From the IMG/VR virus record IMGVR_UViG_3300047373_000207, positions 1 to 21,786 of that record: a stretch of DNA of 21,786 bases, one strand, 5' to 3'. This stretch comes from a virus. The notes under the pieces are model-generated. The model saw only the letters and a program-made list of their open reading frames with translations, was not told where the DNA came from and ran no database searches. Shown piece after piece: positions 15,289 to 21,786 of the stretch (its first letter is position 1; every line of letters begins with the position of its first letter). A program made the position numbers and the translations under genes.

Positions 15289-16248
15289 CTAGGTTAAGTC
15301 TGCGGCTACGCCTAGACCTTTTTCGTTTTTCACGATAAGTGTCATATCACCAAGGATTTGACCTTTTTCGTTGTCACCAGTTTTGGATAGTTCTTCATAA
15401 CGTGGTGAACGTAATGTACCTAAAGTACACATGGATGGGTCTACAAATAGAGCATCGCGTGTTAGGCCATACTGTACTGGTATTATAGTTAGTTTGCCGT
15501 GGTTAGACAGATAAACGTCTGCACCGCCAACAACTACGCCTTCATTCATTCCGTTGATTTCATAGCGGTTAGCTGCAAGTCCAGCAAATCCAGCAAATAT
15601 TGCTTTATGAGCAGCACTCATGTAGATTTGTGAGAATGTAGCGCCATTGTTAAATCCAGATTGAATTACGGCATCCATGATGTCTTTAGTGAAAGTACGC
15701 TGTGTACCATTTGTAGCAGCAGCACAATCTGTTCCGCTATATCCACCATTAGCACCGCCTGAACCGCGTGACACGTTTGAAGTTGCCCATGCTAATGCAC
15801 CAGCAGCTTTACGCCCAGTTGAACCTGATTCTTCAGATGAGGCAAAGTTACCAATAAAACGAGCTTCAAAGTCACGCTTTAGCTCAATACCTTTGATAAG
15901 CTTTTGTCTAGCCATTTCTGACGCTACGCCAGCTGAGTCAACAGCTTCTTGTATGCCAGCTACAACTACCGCACGCTTTTTTGTTTGTACGCGGTTAGCA
16001 ACACGTGTTCTTGTGTTAGCTTCAAATGATGTAGTATCATCACCATCAACTTGTGCTGAAGCAGCATCTGGAGTTGCTAGTGTTTCTGTTTGCCACTCAT
16101 GACGTGTAGCAGTAACTTTTACGCCACCGCCTTTGATGTTTGAGCAGAATGGTGTTTTCTCAGGAGCAACGCGCTCGATAAGGTTTGAGAGGTCTTCTCT
16201 GTTGCCAGCAACACCTGCTGGTACGATTGTGTTTGTTGGTGCAGCCAT
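15289..16248 (-). CDS. Major capsid protein, SU10/DUF5309 type
   Basis: The 319-residue protein begins PTNTIVPAGVAGNREDLSNL (4-23) then IERVAPEKTPFCS, the usual N-terminus of SU10-type HK97-fold coat proteins ('GNREDLSDLI..I.P..TPF'). It continues with HEWQTETLATPDA (51-63), NRVQTKKRAVVVAGIQEAVD (86-105) and a run of small-residue loops (SSEESGSTGRKAAGALAW). RSPRYEELSKTGDNEKGQIL (276-295) and GDMTLIVKNEKGLGVAADLT end the chain, again typical. It makes the icosahedral shell from scaffolded procapsids. It follows the scaffold, has the strongest ribosome-binding site of the window (AGGAG, 8 nt upstream) and a higher G/C content than the ejection genes, as expected for the most abundant protein. 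A hairpin follows its stop. Confidence 0.92.
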   Translation of the reverse strand: MAAPTNTIVPAGVAGNREDLSNLIERVAPEKTPFCSNIKGGGVKVTATRHEWQTETLATPDAASAQVDGDDTTSFEANTRTRVANRVQTKKRAVVVAGIQEAVDSAGVASEMARQKLIKGIELKRDFEARFIGNFASSEESGSTGRKAAGALAWATSNVSRGSGGANGGYSGTDCAAATNGTQRTFTKDIMDAVIQSGFNNGATFSQIYMSAAHKAIFAGFAGLAANRYEINGMNEGVVVGGADVYLSNHGKLTIIPVQYGLTRDALFVDPSMCTLGTLRSPRYEELSKTGDNEKGQILGDMTLIVKNEKGLGVAADLT

Positions 16249-16256
16249 CTTAATAT

Positions 16257-16261
16257 CTCCT
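16257..16261 (-). promoter_or_regulatory. Strong ribosome-binding site of the capsid gene
   Basis: The minus strand reads AGGAGATATTAAGATG, placing AGGAG 8 nt before ATG 16248. It lies in the spacer just after the scaffold stop, so capsid translation probably starts independently. Confidence 0.8.
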
Positions 16262-16269
16262 GTTGATAG

Positions 16270-17241
16270 CTAACTCGATAGCAATAACGCTACAGCATCA
16301 TCTAATGAATTAGACTTATTGAAACGTTTTGCAGCACGAGCTTTTCTTAATGAATTTGCATTACCCGCTGATTTGCCTTTTGACTTGATTGTCTTAGGCA
16401 CAGGTTTTGCGCTAGTTTTTGAAAGTTTTTTCTGACTATTGCGGTATTTAATACCATCATAAGCCAAAGCTAACATTCCTGGCTTTGCAAACCTAAGTTC
16501 TTCTGGTGTAGCTCCTAAATCCAACAATGTCTTAGTCAATGTTTGTTGTATTTCCGGGCCTTTAACAGCATCCAGTAAATCTGGAAATAGTTTAGGTACA
16601 TTTGCAAAGTTTTCTTGCAGTATCTGTTGTTCGTATTCTTTTTGTGCATTGACCGCAGATTCTTTATGAACCTCTAAGGCTTGCGACTCAGCTTCAAACA
16701 ACGCTTTGTTTTGCAAGTATTCTGATGGGTCTCTTTGCGACATAGCTACCCAATCAATGTTGTTCCAACGTTCATCAAACAATCTATCTAATGTTGCTGT
16801 TTCAGTTTGCACTGACTCAATAACATTATTTAACTGCTCCATACGTTGCACTGACTGTTTAGTTACTTCAGCCGCAGCTTGTTGCGCTCTAGTTGTTTCA
16901 GCTTGTGACCGCTTAACTTCATCTGCAATAACAGACTGTGCTTCAGCAGGCAGTGATGAAAAAACATCTTTTGCGCCATCAGTCCAGAATTGGGGTGCAT
17001 CGATTGACGGAACATCTTCTTCCGCTTCAACTTCCTCAACTTCTTCATCTTCAAGGTTGACCTCGCTATCGTCAGGCTCCTCGTCGTCGTCGATGGCTTC
17101 TGGTTCACCATCTAGTTCAGTATCTTCTGTTTCTACTTCTTCTACAGCATTTGTAGTTTCTGCTTCTTCAGGCTTTGGCGGTTCTAACTGTGTTAGCTCG
17201 CTTACGGCTTGGTCGATACTTAAGGGGGCTTCATTACTCAT
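16270..17241 (-). CDS. Capsid scaffolding protein
   Basis: This 323-residue protein has an extremely acidic N-terminal part (20-76, runs such as DDDEEPDDSE and EDEEVEEVEAEED), then PQFWTDGAKDVFSSLPAEAQ (83-102), a motif of podovirus scaffolds ('W..... AFA.LP.EAQ..I'). A long helical, Gln/Ala/Glu-rich rod follows (103-265). The C-terminus is strongly basic (KKLSKTSAKPVPKTIKSKGK, then KARAAKRFNK). An acidic head, helical middle and basic tail are characteristic of scaffolds, whose basic end docks on coat protein during procapsid assembly and which leave before packaging. The gene lies directly before the major capsid gene. Its ATG 17241 has GGAG about 8 nt upstream, embedded in the end of the 80-aa gene. 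No protease domain is visible, so it is probably released intact or cut by an unseen protease. Confidence 0.85.
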   Translation of the reverse strand: MSNEAPLSIDQAVSELTQLEPPKPEEAETTNAVEEVETEDTELDGEPEAIDDDEEPDDSEVNLEDEEVEEVEAEEDVPSIDAPQFWTDGAKDVFSSLPAEAQSVIADEVKRSQAETTRAQQAAAEVTKQSVQRMEQLNNVIESVQTETATLDRLFDERWNNIDWVAMSQRDPSEYLQNKALFEAESQALEVHKESAVNAQKEYEQQILQENFANVPKLFPDLLDAVKGPEIQQTLTKTLLDLGATPEELRFAKPGMLALAYDGIKYRNSQKKLSKTSAKPVPKTIKSKGKSAGNANSLRKARAAKRFNKSNSLDDAVALLLSS

Positions 17242-17244
17242 TTC

Positions 17245-17487
17245 TTAGACTCCTTCTTGGTTGATCTTATGAGTGTCAATGTAGTTGTTTAGTTTACGTG
17301 GAATCTCACGGCACACATTGATAAGTGCTATAAGTTCACGTCGTTTATCTTCATCTTTTGCACCTGTTTTTAGTAGTGCTTCGTATGCTATTTCTTCCAT
17401 GTTTTTTAGTGCTGTGGTTGTCAGCTTTAATTCACGTTTTGCTTGTGTAGCGTTCGTGCTTGCTTCTGCGCCATTTATTGTTGTCAT
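17245..17487 (-). CDS. Small helical protein between portal and scaffold, 80 aa
   Basis: I do not recognise it. The protein is almost entirely helical by composition: NATQAKRELKLTTTALKNME (12-31), EIAYEALLKTGAKDEDKRRE (32-51), then LIALINVCREIPRKLNNYID (52-71). No transmembrane segment or enzyme motif is visible. It starts by a 4-nt ATGA overlap with the portal gene and ends 3 nt before the scaffold start, so it is translated in series with both. Small helical proteins at this spot are present in many podovirus-like genomes and may assist portal or scaffold assembly; here that is inference from place. Small size and charge would also allow a DNA- or RNA-binding role. Confidence 0.6.
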   Translation of the reverse strand: MTTINGAEASTNATQAKRELKLTTTALKNMEEIAYEALLKTGAKDEDKRRELIALINVCREIPRKLNNYIDTHKINQEGV

Positions 17488-19535
17488 GTTATAAGGCTAC
17501 CACCTGGTCTAAATGATGATACTTCTTGTTTATATTGCATTTCCATTTCACGCATCTGCACAGCAAGTGCTGTTTCGCGGTCAATTTTCTCACGCTGTAA
17601 AGTATCGTTTGCAGCCATTTTTTCACGTTCTAATTGCATTTTGCTGTCTATTTCGTATTTTTTAAGTTCCATCTCTTGCTGTTTAGCTTGCGCTTCCATT
17701 TGCAATTTTATCTGTTCGCTGTTATCTTGCGGCTCTTGTCCTTGTTCACCCATGCCAGGTTGCGGTGCAGGGAAAAACATTTCAGGTGCTTTTATACCAG
17801 CTTTGGTAGCGTATCGTATTAATGCAGCGTGTATTGACTCAGGCGTTGCAAGTGAACCTTGAGGCGCACCGCCTTGCTGACTAACAATTGCAGCTTGCAG
17901 ATTAATGACTTCTTTAGCTAACAATGCTTCTTGTTGTTTGCCACCAGCGCCAACACCAATCTCAATAGTCATATCGTTACGTCTACCCCATTTTGTAGGG
18001 TCTACTTGTGTCCACTTACCTCTTAGCCTTACATAATCAGCTTCTGTTGCATAATCTTTGATAAGACAATGTATTCCTAGCATCATATCTTTAATTCCGC
18101 CTTCGGCAAAGATACGTGCCATTAGCCTTGTACGTTTTTTGCCTTCAGAAAGCATTGTAAGCGCCCCTGAGGCCGTTTCGTGCAATGTGTCAGCCTTTAT
18201 GCCTGTTTCACCGCGCATGATGCCTGTACGGCGTTCTGCCATGACATTTGCTGTTTCAAGACCTGTCATGTAATCAAAACCACTGCCAGCCAGTCTGACT
18301 GGTCTTACGGCACCGCCATTGCGTGATCGTATCGGCGCACCGGGCGTATTGTTGAGCAAATCAGATATAGTGTTTTCATTTGCACCATCTTCTGACACTT
18401 CCATGCGTTGATTGAGGCTAAATGACAGTTCATCTAGCATATGACGTTGTATGCCTGTTTTTACACGCTGTACTTCAATTAATTTGTCAGCTAATGATAA
18501 ACCATAAAATTTATGTGGCATTGGGTATGGACATATACTAGAGTATTGTATATAGTCCGCATCTTCTATTTCCAAGATAACTGACGCATCATCATTAGTT
18601 ATAAGCCGCTTTATTTGGCCTTCAACACGTATGTAATGCTCTAAAACAGTAACTTGCTCCATAACACCTATAGAATTGTTAAATTGGTCATCTTCAGTGT
18701 CAAGACTACGTGCATCAGTAACAGTTTCATTGTCACCAGCGTCAATATTAGTTAAATTAGCTACTTTATCAGGATCATAACCTTTTTCTAACAAATCTTG
18801 CTTACGTGTTTGTATTTGTGCTACGCAATATGTTGTATCGCGTAATCTTACAGTATCTTTTGCTACTGCAAATCGTTCAGCAGGTATGGTTTCTACTTTT
18901 ACACGGCCTTTTGTAGTAGTTTTTGTAAATTCAGCGCCTGTTATAGTTATTTGGCCATCTTCACGTTCTTCTGTTTCACCAGCTGTTAATTCATAGCCGT
19001 TTTCAAGCATTGACATATAACCAAAGCCATCAATCTGCTCATATGTTTGTTTGTCGTCGTAGCTATCTTCTTCCCAATACCAACGAAATATACCTGTTTT
19101 TAGCAATAATGCTTCTTTGATGCCGTCATATAGCACCTGGAAGCCGTTGTTTTGCTCAAAAAACACATGATTTATGTAATCTGTTTCTTGTTGTGCAGCT
19201 TCCTCATCTTCTATTCCTACAGGCTGAAATACAGCAACATCTTCACCTGACAGTATTTCTACAAGATCAGGCAGTATAGATTCAACATTGTCAGCAATAT
19301 CTGTACTCACAGTCTTACTACGCTGTCCAAATACAGATACATCAAACACATCGCCATTATAATAACGTAATGCTATTTCACGACTGTTTGTTAGGTCACT
19401 GTCATGTGACATACCAATAGATTGCTCAAACTCAGCACGTACCATAGATAGTACATCGTCATTGCCAGCATCATCAACGCCATCAGCAGTGTTGTTTTCA
19501 TCGTCGTCAAATATGTCTGCGTTATATTCTTGCAT
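17484..19535 (-). CDS. Portal protein, P22-like
   Basis: The 683-residue protein opens with a disordered acidic part (NADIFDDDENNTADGVDDAG), then EIALRYYNGDVFDVSVFGQR (53-72) and SKTVSTDIADNVESILPDLV (73-92), the usual start of the P22/HMO-2011-type portal core ('S..V...I...VE...P.L...'). IFRWYWEED and AERFAVAKDTVRLRDTTYC follow, and later HKFYGLSLADKLIEVQRVKT with GIQRHMLDELSFSLNQR, the stem helices. Its C-terminal 90 residues are Gln/Glu/Lys-rich (KLQMEAQAKQQEMELKKYEI) and match the coiled-coil barrel of long portals. It forms the 12-subunit ring through which DNA enters and leaves. It overlaps the terminase stop as TAATG, with GGAAG 9 nt upstream. It overlaps the 80-aa gene as ATGA. Confidence 0.88.
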   Translation of the reverse strand: MQEYNADIFDDDENNTADGVDDAGNDDVLSMVRAEFEQSIGMSHDSDLTNSREIALRYYNGDVFDVSVFGQRSKTVSTDIADNVESILPDLVEILSGEDVAVFQPVGIEDEEAAQQETDYINHVFFEQNNGFQVLYDGIKEALLLKTGIFRWYWEEDSYDDKQTYEQIDGFGYMSMLENGYELTAGETEEREDGQITITGAEFTKTTTKGRVKVETIPAERFAVAKDTVRLRDTTYCVAQIQTRKQDLLEKGYDPDKVANLTNIDAGDNETVTDARSLDTEDDQFNNSIGVMEQVTVLEHYIRVEGQIKRLITNDDASVILEIEDADYIQYSSICPYPMPHKFYGLSLADKLIEVQRVKTGIQRHMLDELSFSLNQRMEVSEDGANENTISDLLNNTPGAPIRSRNGGAVRPVRLAGSGFDYMTGLETANVMAERRTGIMRGETGIKADTLHETASGALTMLSEGKKRTRLMARIFAEGGIKDMMLGIHCLIKDYATEADYVRLRGKWTQVDPTKWGRRNDMTIEIGVGAGGKQQEALLAKEVINLQAAIVSQQGGAPQGSLATPESIHAALIRYATKAGIKAPEMFFPAPQPGMGEQGQEPQDNSEQIKLQMEAQAKQQEMELKKYEIDSKMQLEREKMAANDTLQREKIDRETALAVQMREMEMQYKQEVSSFRPGGSLIT

Positions 19536-20851
19536 TATATTGCACTTCCGTAGTTAGGCATTATCAGTGGTTTTGCTTTACGTCTAACAAATCTATCTGA
19601 CATTATTGCCATTAATCCAAAACTATCAGCGTCATGTGATGACCAATCGTGATTAGGCCCAAGTCCTATTTCACGACCATCAGCAGGGCGCTTTTCGTGA
19701 TACCAACCTAATGATACTCGGCCAGCTTGTGTTTTTTCTCTAACAAACTTACATTTAGGTAGTATGCGTCTTACAGCTTCAACACGTTGCATTGCTGCGC
19801 CTTTACCTTGGTTTGTTAATGGTTTTAACACCTCAAATCCACCATCTCTCCAATGATCTTCTATTCTTTTACCTGTCCAACTATTCTCATTAACACCATC
19901 ATGCGGCAGTTGCATAATAGCGTGAGGCCATCTTCTACGCATCTCATTGATGTGATAACTAAGTACCTGACCTTGTGCTATGTAATGGTCAAGTATATGT
20001 ATCCATTCACCTACAAACTGCGCTAACCAAATAGTATAACTATCAGCTTTAGCACCAGAGCCGCCAATATCGTGAAAGCCATATACAGGCAGTGCCGGGT
20101 CAATAGGTAGACTATCAACTATGCGTTTATCACGTTCAGCTTGCGCTAGTAGTTTAGAAAAATATGCGCCTTCATGCACGCTGGCATAGTCGCCTTCCCA
20201 TATCCATTCATAACTATCGGGTCGTTTTTCTTGGTCTTCTACACGCTGATTAGCTAATCGCGTTTTGTTAAACCAAGGGTTATCCTTCCAGTTCATTTGT
20301 ACTATTTTACTGCTTTCAGGCGGTTCTTGCCTAAAGCGTTGGTCTGTAGCACTACCTTTGCGTTCTGGGTTCCATGTTACCCATATTTCAGAGCCTTCTT
20401 CACGAATTGTAGGGAGTAGTTTACTCCAAGCTAATTCGCTTACAGGTTCTGCTTCGTCAATCCAGCACAGCATAATACGCGCTTTTGACTTAATACTTTC
20501 AAGGTTATGTCTTAGTCCGCTAAAGCTATAATCAACACGCCCTGGCATCTTAGGGTTAGTTCTTATAAACTTTTCGCCTACCTCATAACATTGTGATAAC
20601 CATTGATTGCCTAATATAGCTGCTTTTACCTCAGCAAAACTACTGTCATTCAAACTGTTTAACTGCTCACGAGCGCAAAGTATTTGTCCACTTTCACCAT
20701 TACTTGCAAGCATTGCGCCTCTTACAGCCGTCATCATGGCAAAGCTACGTGTTTTAGCACTGCCTCTGCCGCCATATGCGCCCCTAAAATCAGCTTTACC
20801 TTCAAACACAGGTATAAGCTTAGGCGGTAATTCTATGTTAATCGCTGTCAC
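19535..20851 (-). CDS. terL: Terminase large subunit
   Basis: This 438-residue protein has both halves of a DNA-packaging motor. The ATPase has Walker A GGRGSAKT (27-34), Walker B IMLCWIDEAE (126-135, Asp132 and Glu133) and the coupling motif WVTWNPE (157-163). The RNase H-like nuclease has three acidic sites: YGFHDIGGSG (Asp261), LPHDGVNENSWTG (Asp318) and WSSHDADSFGLM (Asp407/Asp409). The length and 'YGGRGSAKT' style fit the PBSX/Terminase_3 group. The start is GTG 20851: an in-frame stop lies 5 codons upstream, and no ATG occurs before Walker A. It overlaps the upstream gene by 14 nt, and no clear Shine-Dalgarno is seen, so it may depend on coupling. Its stop overlaps the portal start as TAATG. 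Confidence 0.92.
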   Translation of the reverse strand: MTAINIELPPKLIPVFEGKADFRGAYGGRGSAKTRSFAMMTAVRGAMLASNGESGQILCAREQLNSLNDSSFAEVKAAILGNQWLSQCYEVGEKFIRTNPKMPGRVDYSFSGLRHNLESIKSKARIMLCWIDEAEPVSELAWSKLLPTIREEGSEIWVTWNPERKGSATDQRFRQEPPESSKIVQMNWKDNPWFNKTRLANQRVEDQEKRPDSYEWIWEGDYASVHEGAYFSKLLAQAERDKRIVDSLPIDPALPVYGFHDIGGSGAKADSYTIWLAQFVGEWIHILDHYIAQGQVLSYHINEMRRRWPHAIMQLPHDGVNENSWTGKRIEDHWRDGGFEVLKPLTNQGKGAAMQRVEAVRRILPKCKFVREKTQAGRVSLGWYHEKRPADGREIGLGPNHDWSSHDADSFGLMAIMSDRFVRRKAKPLIMPNYGSAI

Positions 20852-21125
20852 TTTTTGGTGCTGTCAATTCTATTTTATTTATTATTTTAAATGGCTCACC
20901 GCTATCATCATTAGCCACTTGCATTGGCAATACCTTGCCTAGCAACGTCATAAATGCGGCAGGATTTTCTTCTGCACGTTCACGTAAATACTTAACAAGA
21001 CCATCTTTACCGCCACCTGTTTTGATCGCAGCTTGCAATATTGCATCTTTTAACAATGCAGTTTGCTTATTGGGTGTACCTTTTTGTCGGCCACCTGTTT
21101 TCTTATGTCCCGGCTTAAAACCCAT
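20838..21125 (-). CDS. Putative terminase small subunit (DUF5681-like N-terminus)
   Basis: The 95-residue protein starts GFKPGHKKTGGRQKGTPNKQ (2-21). This matches the 'KPG...GGRPKGSPNK' motif of DUF5681 and of small-terminase-like DNA-binding proteins. A helical part follows (TALLKDAILQAAIKTGG, then LVKYLRERAEENPAAFM) with LLGKVLPMQV, and a polar C-terminus. Position immediately before the large terminase supports a role in recognising packaging DNA. ATG 21125 has GAGG about 7 nt upstream and overlaps the previous gene by 11 nt. Its own stop lies 14 nt inside the large terminase frame. It is shorter than many small subunits (often above 120 aa) and no full HTH is visible, so the assignment rests mainly on the motif and neighbourhood. 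Confidence 0.7.
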   Translation of the reverse strand: MGFKPGHKKTGGRQKGTPNKQTALLKDAILQAAIKTGGGKDGLVKYLRERAEENPAAFMTLLGKVLPMQVANDDSGEPFKIINKIELTAPKSDSD

Positions 21126-21681
21126 TTCTTTGCCTCAATTCTGCATCAGATATTGAACCCATACCTCTTATTTGATTGTTTAATGTTTGTTGTTGCATCA
21201 TGCGATTATAGTTGTTAAATGCATTATTATTGCCTTCGTACGGCATATAATCTTGCATAATAGGCTGTTTATCAGGCATTGTAGGCATACTGTATTGTGG
21301 CATTTTAGGCTCTACAGGCTCTACATTGTTAGTTAACATTGGCTGTGGTTGCTCATATTGTCTAACAGGCTGCATTTGATTAGGTATTTGTTGTTGTGTT
21401 ACAGGCATTTGTTGCATAGGTTGTGGTATCTGTGGCATTTGTGCAACACTAGGTGCTGTTTTAATATATTCTGGCACAGAATTTTGCATTATAGGTTGTT
21501 TTGGCGTAGGTTGCATAGGGCGTTGTTGTATAGGTTGTTGTTGGCTCATCATACCGCCATTACCACCAGATCGCCTTACAGCACGCTGCAAAGGTGCAAA
21601 TCCCATGTTATTTTGCCTACCACCATTGGTTAGGTTGCCATTGGGTCTATTAAATCTATCTAAGCCAGGTCTACCAAACAT
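21115..21681 (-). CDS. Met/Gln/Pro-rich disordered protein of unknown function
   Basis: I do not recognise a family. The 188 residues are low complexity from about 44 to 170, with repeated units such as QQQPIQQRPMQPTPKQPIMQ and QMPQIPQPMQQMPVTQQQIP. Only the ends look ordered: MFGRPGLDRFNRPNGNLTNG at the start and QIRGMGSISDAELRQRNGF at the end. No signal peptide or transmembrane segment is present. It precedes the small terminase candidate and overlaps it by 11 nt, so it is co-expressed. Low-complexity proteins here may be assembly aids, minor virion proteins or linkers; nothing in the sequence decides. The upstream ribosome-binding site is weak. Codon use appears like that of its neighbours, so the frame is coding rather than a chance ORF. 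Confidence 0.65.
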   Translation of the reverse strand: MFGRPGLDRFNRPNGNLTNGGRQNNMGFAPLQRAVRRSGGNGGMMSQQQPIQQRPMQPTPKQPIMQNSVPEYIKTAPSVAQMPQIPQPMQQMPVTQQQIPNQMQPVRQYEQPQPMLTNNVEPVEPKMPQYSMPTMPDKQPIMQDYMPYEGNNNAFNNYNRMMQQQTLNNQIRGMGSISDAELRQRNGF

Positions 21682-21687
21682 AATATA

Positions 21688-21786
21688 CTAATACCCAGGT
21701 ATCTTATAACCGCTTGATTTACGCTTACTAGAACGCTTTCTACACTTACCCATCTTCTGACAGGTCTTAGGACTGGTACATGACTT
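21688..21786 (-). CDS. End of a small basic Cys-containing ORF, cut by the right edge
   Basis: A minus-strand frame is open from the window edge to TAG at 21690-21688 and gives 32 residues including CTSPKTCQKMGKCRKRSSKR, very rich in Lys, Arg and Ser with three Cys. It ends 6 nt before the next start. It may be the C-terminus of a larger gene, or a 21-aa peptide beginning at an internal ATG (MGKCRKRSSKRK...). Spacing and direction agree with the operon, but so little is visible that I place only modest confidence in it. Confidence 0.35.
   Translation of the reverse strand, partial: KSCTSPKTCQKMGKCRKRSSKRKSSGYKIPGY

Noticed and set aside
16706-17248. Plus-strand 180-aa Ser/Thr/Cys-rich ORF
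   Set aside because: It is antisense to the acidic scaffold; GAA/GAT-rich codons read backwards give long Ser-rich frames. It lacks a ribosome-binding site and its composition is not protein-like.
1-21786. tRNA genes, integrase, attachment sites, anti-defence or defence genes
   Set aside because: There is no untranslated space large enough apart from 56 nt, and no product shows motifs of these classes.

Overview
The window is the morphogenesis and lysis half of a tailed-phage genome, most likely a short-tailed (podovirus-like) phage or a closely related uncultured marine virus. Every supported gene is on the minus strand, so transcription runs from base 21786 towards base 1. I saw no host-type metabolic gene, tRNA, integrase, insertion sequence or CRISPR array. 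Fiber modules with 'DDLQIYHDGSNS' and 'DGTKLDGIE' units, an SU10-type coat protein, a DUF6321-type protein and an A/T-rich genome point to a marine phage of the kind that infects Alphaproteobacteria (HMO-2011-like or pelagiphage-like). The host assignment is inference.

Layout in transcription order. (1) 21786-19535: end of a small basic Cys-containing ORF, a Met/Gln/Pro-rich disordered protein, a small-terminase candidate and the large terminase. (2) 19535-15289: portal, an 80-aa protein, an acidic scaffold and the major capsid protein. (3) A 56-nt spacer with a strong hairpin, the only untranslated gap longer than about 25 nt. (4) 15232-11383: two small head or connector proteins, an SU10/gp4-like adaptor, two small surface proteins (a glycine/threonine-repeat fiber-like protein and an Ig-like protein), a nozzle-like tail protein and a 69-aa conserved protein. 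(5) 11398-5920: a GNAT-like gp13-type protein and three large A/T-rich proteins of 308, 734 and 653 aa, placed like the T7 gp14-gp15-gp16 internal-core proteins. (6) 5923-1875: a very basic DUF6321-type protein and a 1251-aa fiber ending in a self-cleaving S74 chaperone domain. (7) 1870-606: lysis cassette of a membrane coiled-coil protein, an M15 peptidase endolysin and a 3TM holin-like protein. (8) 606-1: a gene of unknown function that runs off the left edge.

The genes would work together as one late operon. The terminases package DNA through the portal into a scaffolded capsid. The adaptor and nozzle close the head and form the tail. The internal proteins probably leave the virion to carry DNA through the envelope. 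The fiber binds the host, and the final cassette lyses the cell. Most junctions overlap or touch (TAATG, ATGA, TAACATG), which suggests translational coupling. I corrected several start codons from ribosome-binding sites: 11027, 1581, 1181, TTG at 11398 and GTG at 20851.

I did not find a defence system, a biosynthetic cluster or another clearly undescribed system. The most unusual points are the tandem repeat inside the S74 chaperone domain, the one-residue-short zinc motif of the M15 peptidase, the hairpin after the capsid gene, the Ig-like and fiber-like pair inserted before the nozzle gene, and the strong A/T shift over the putative ejection genes.
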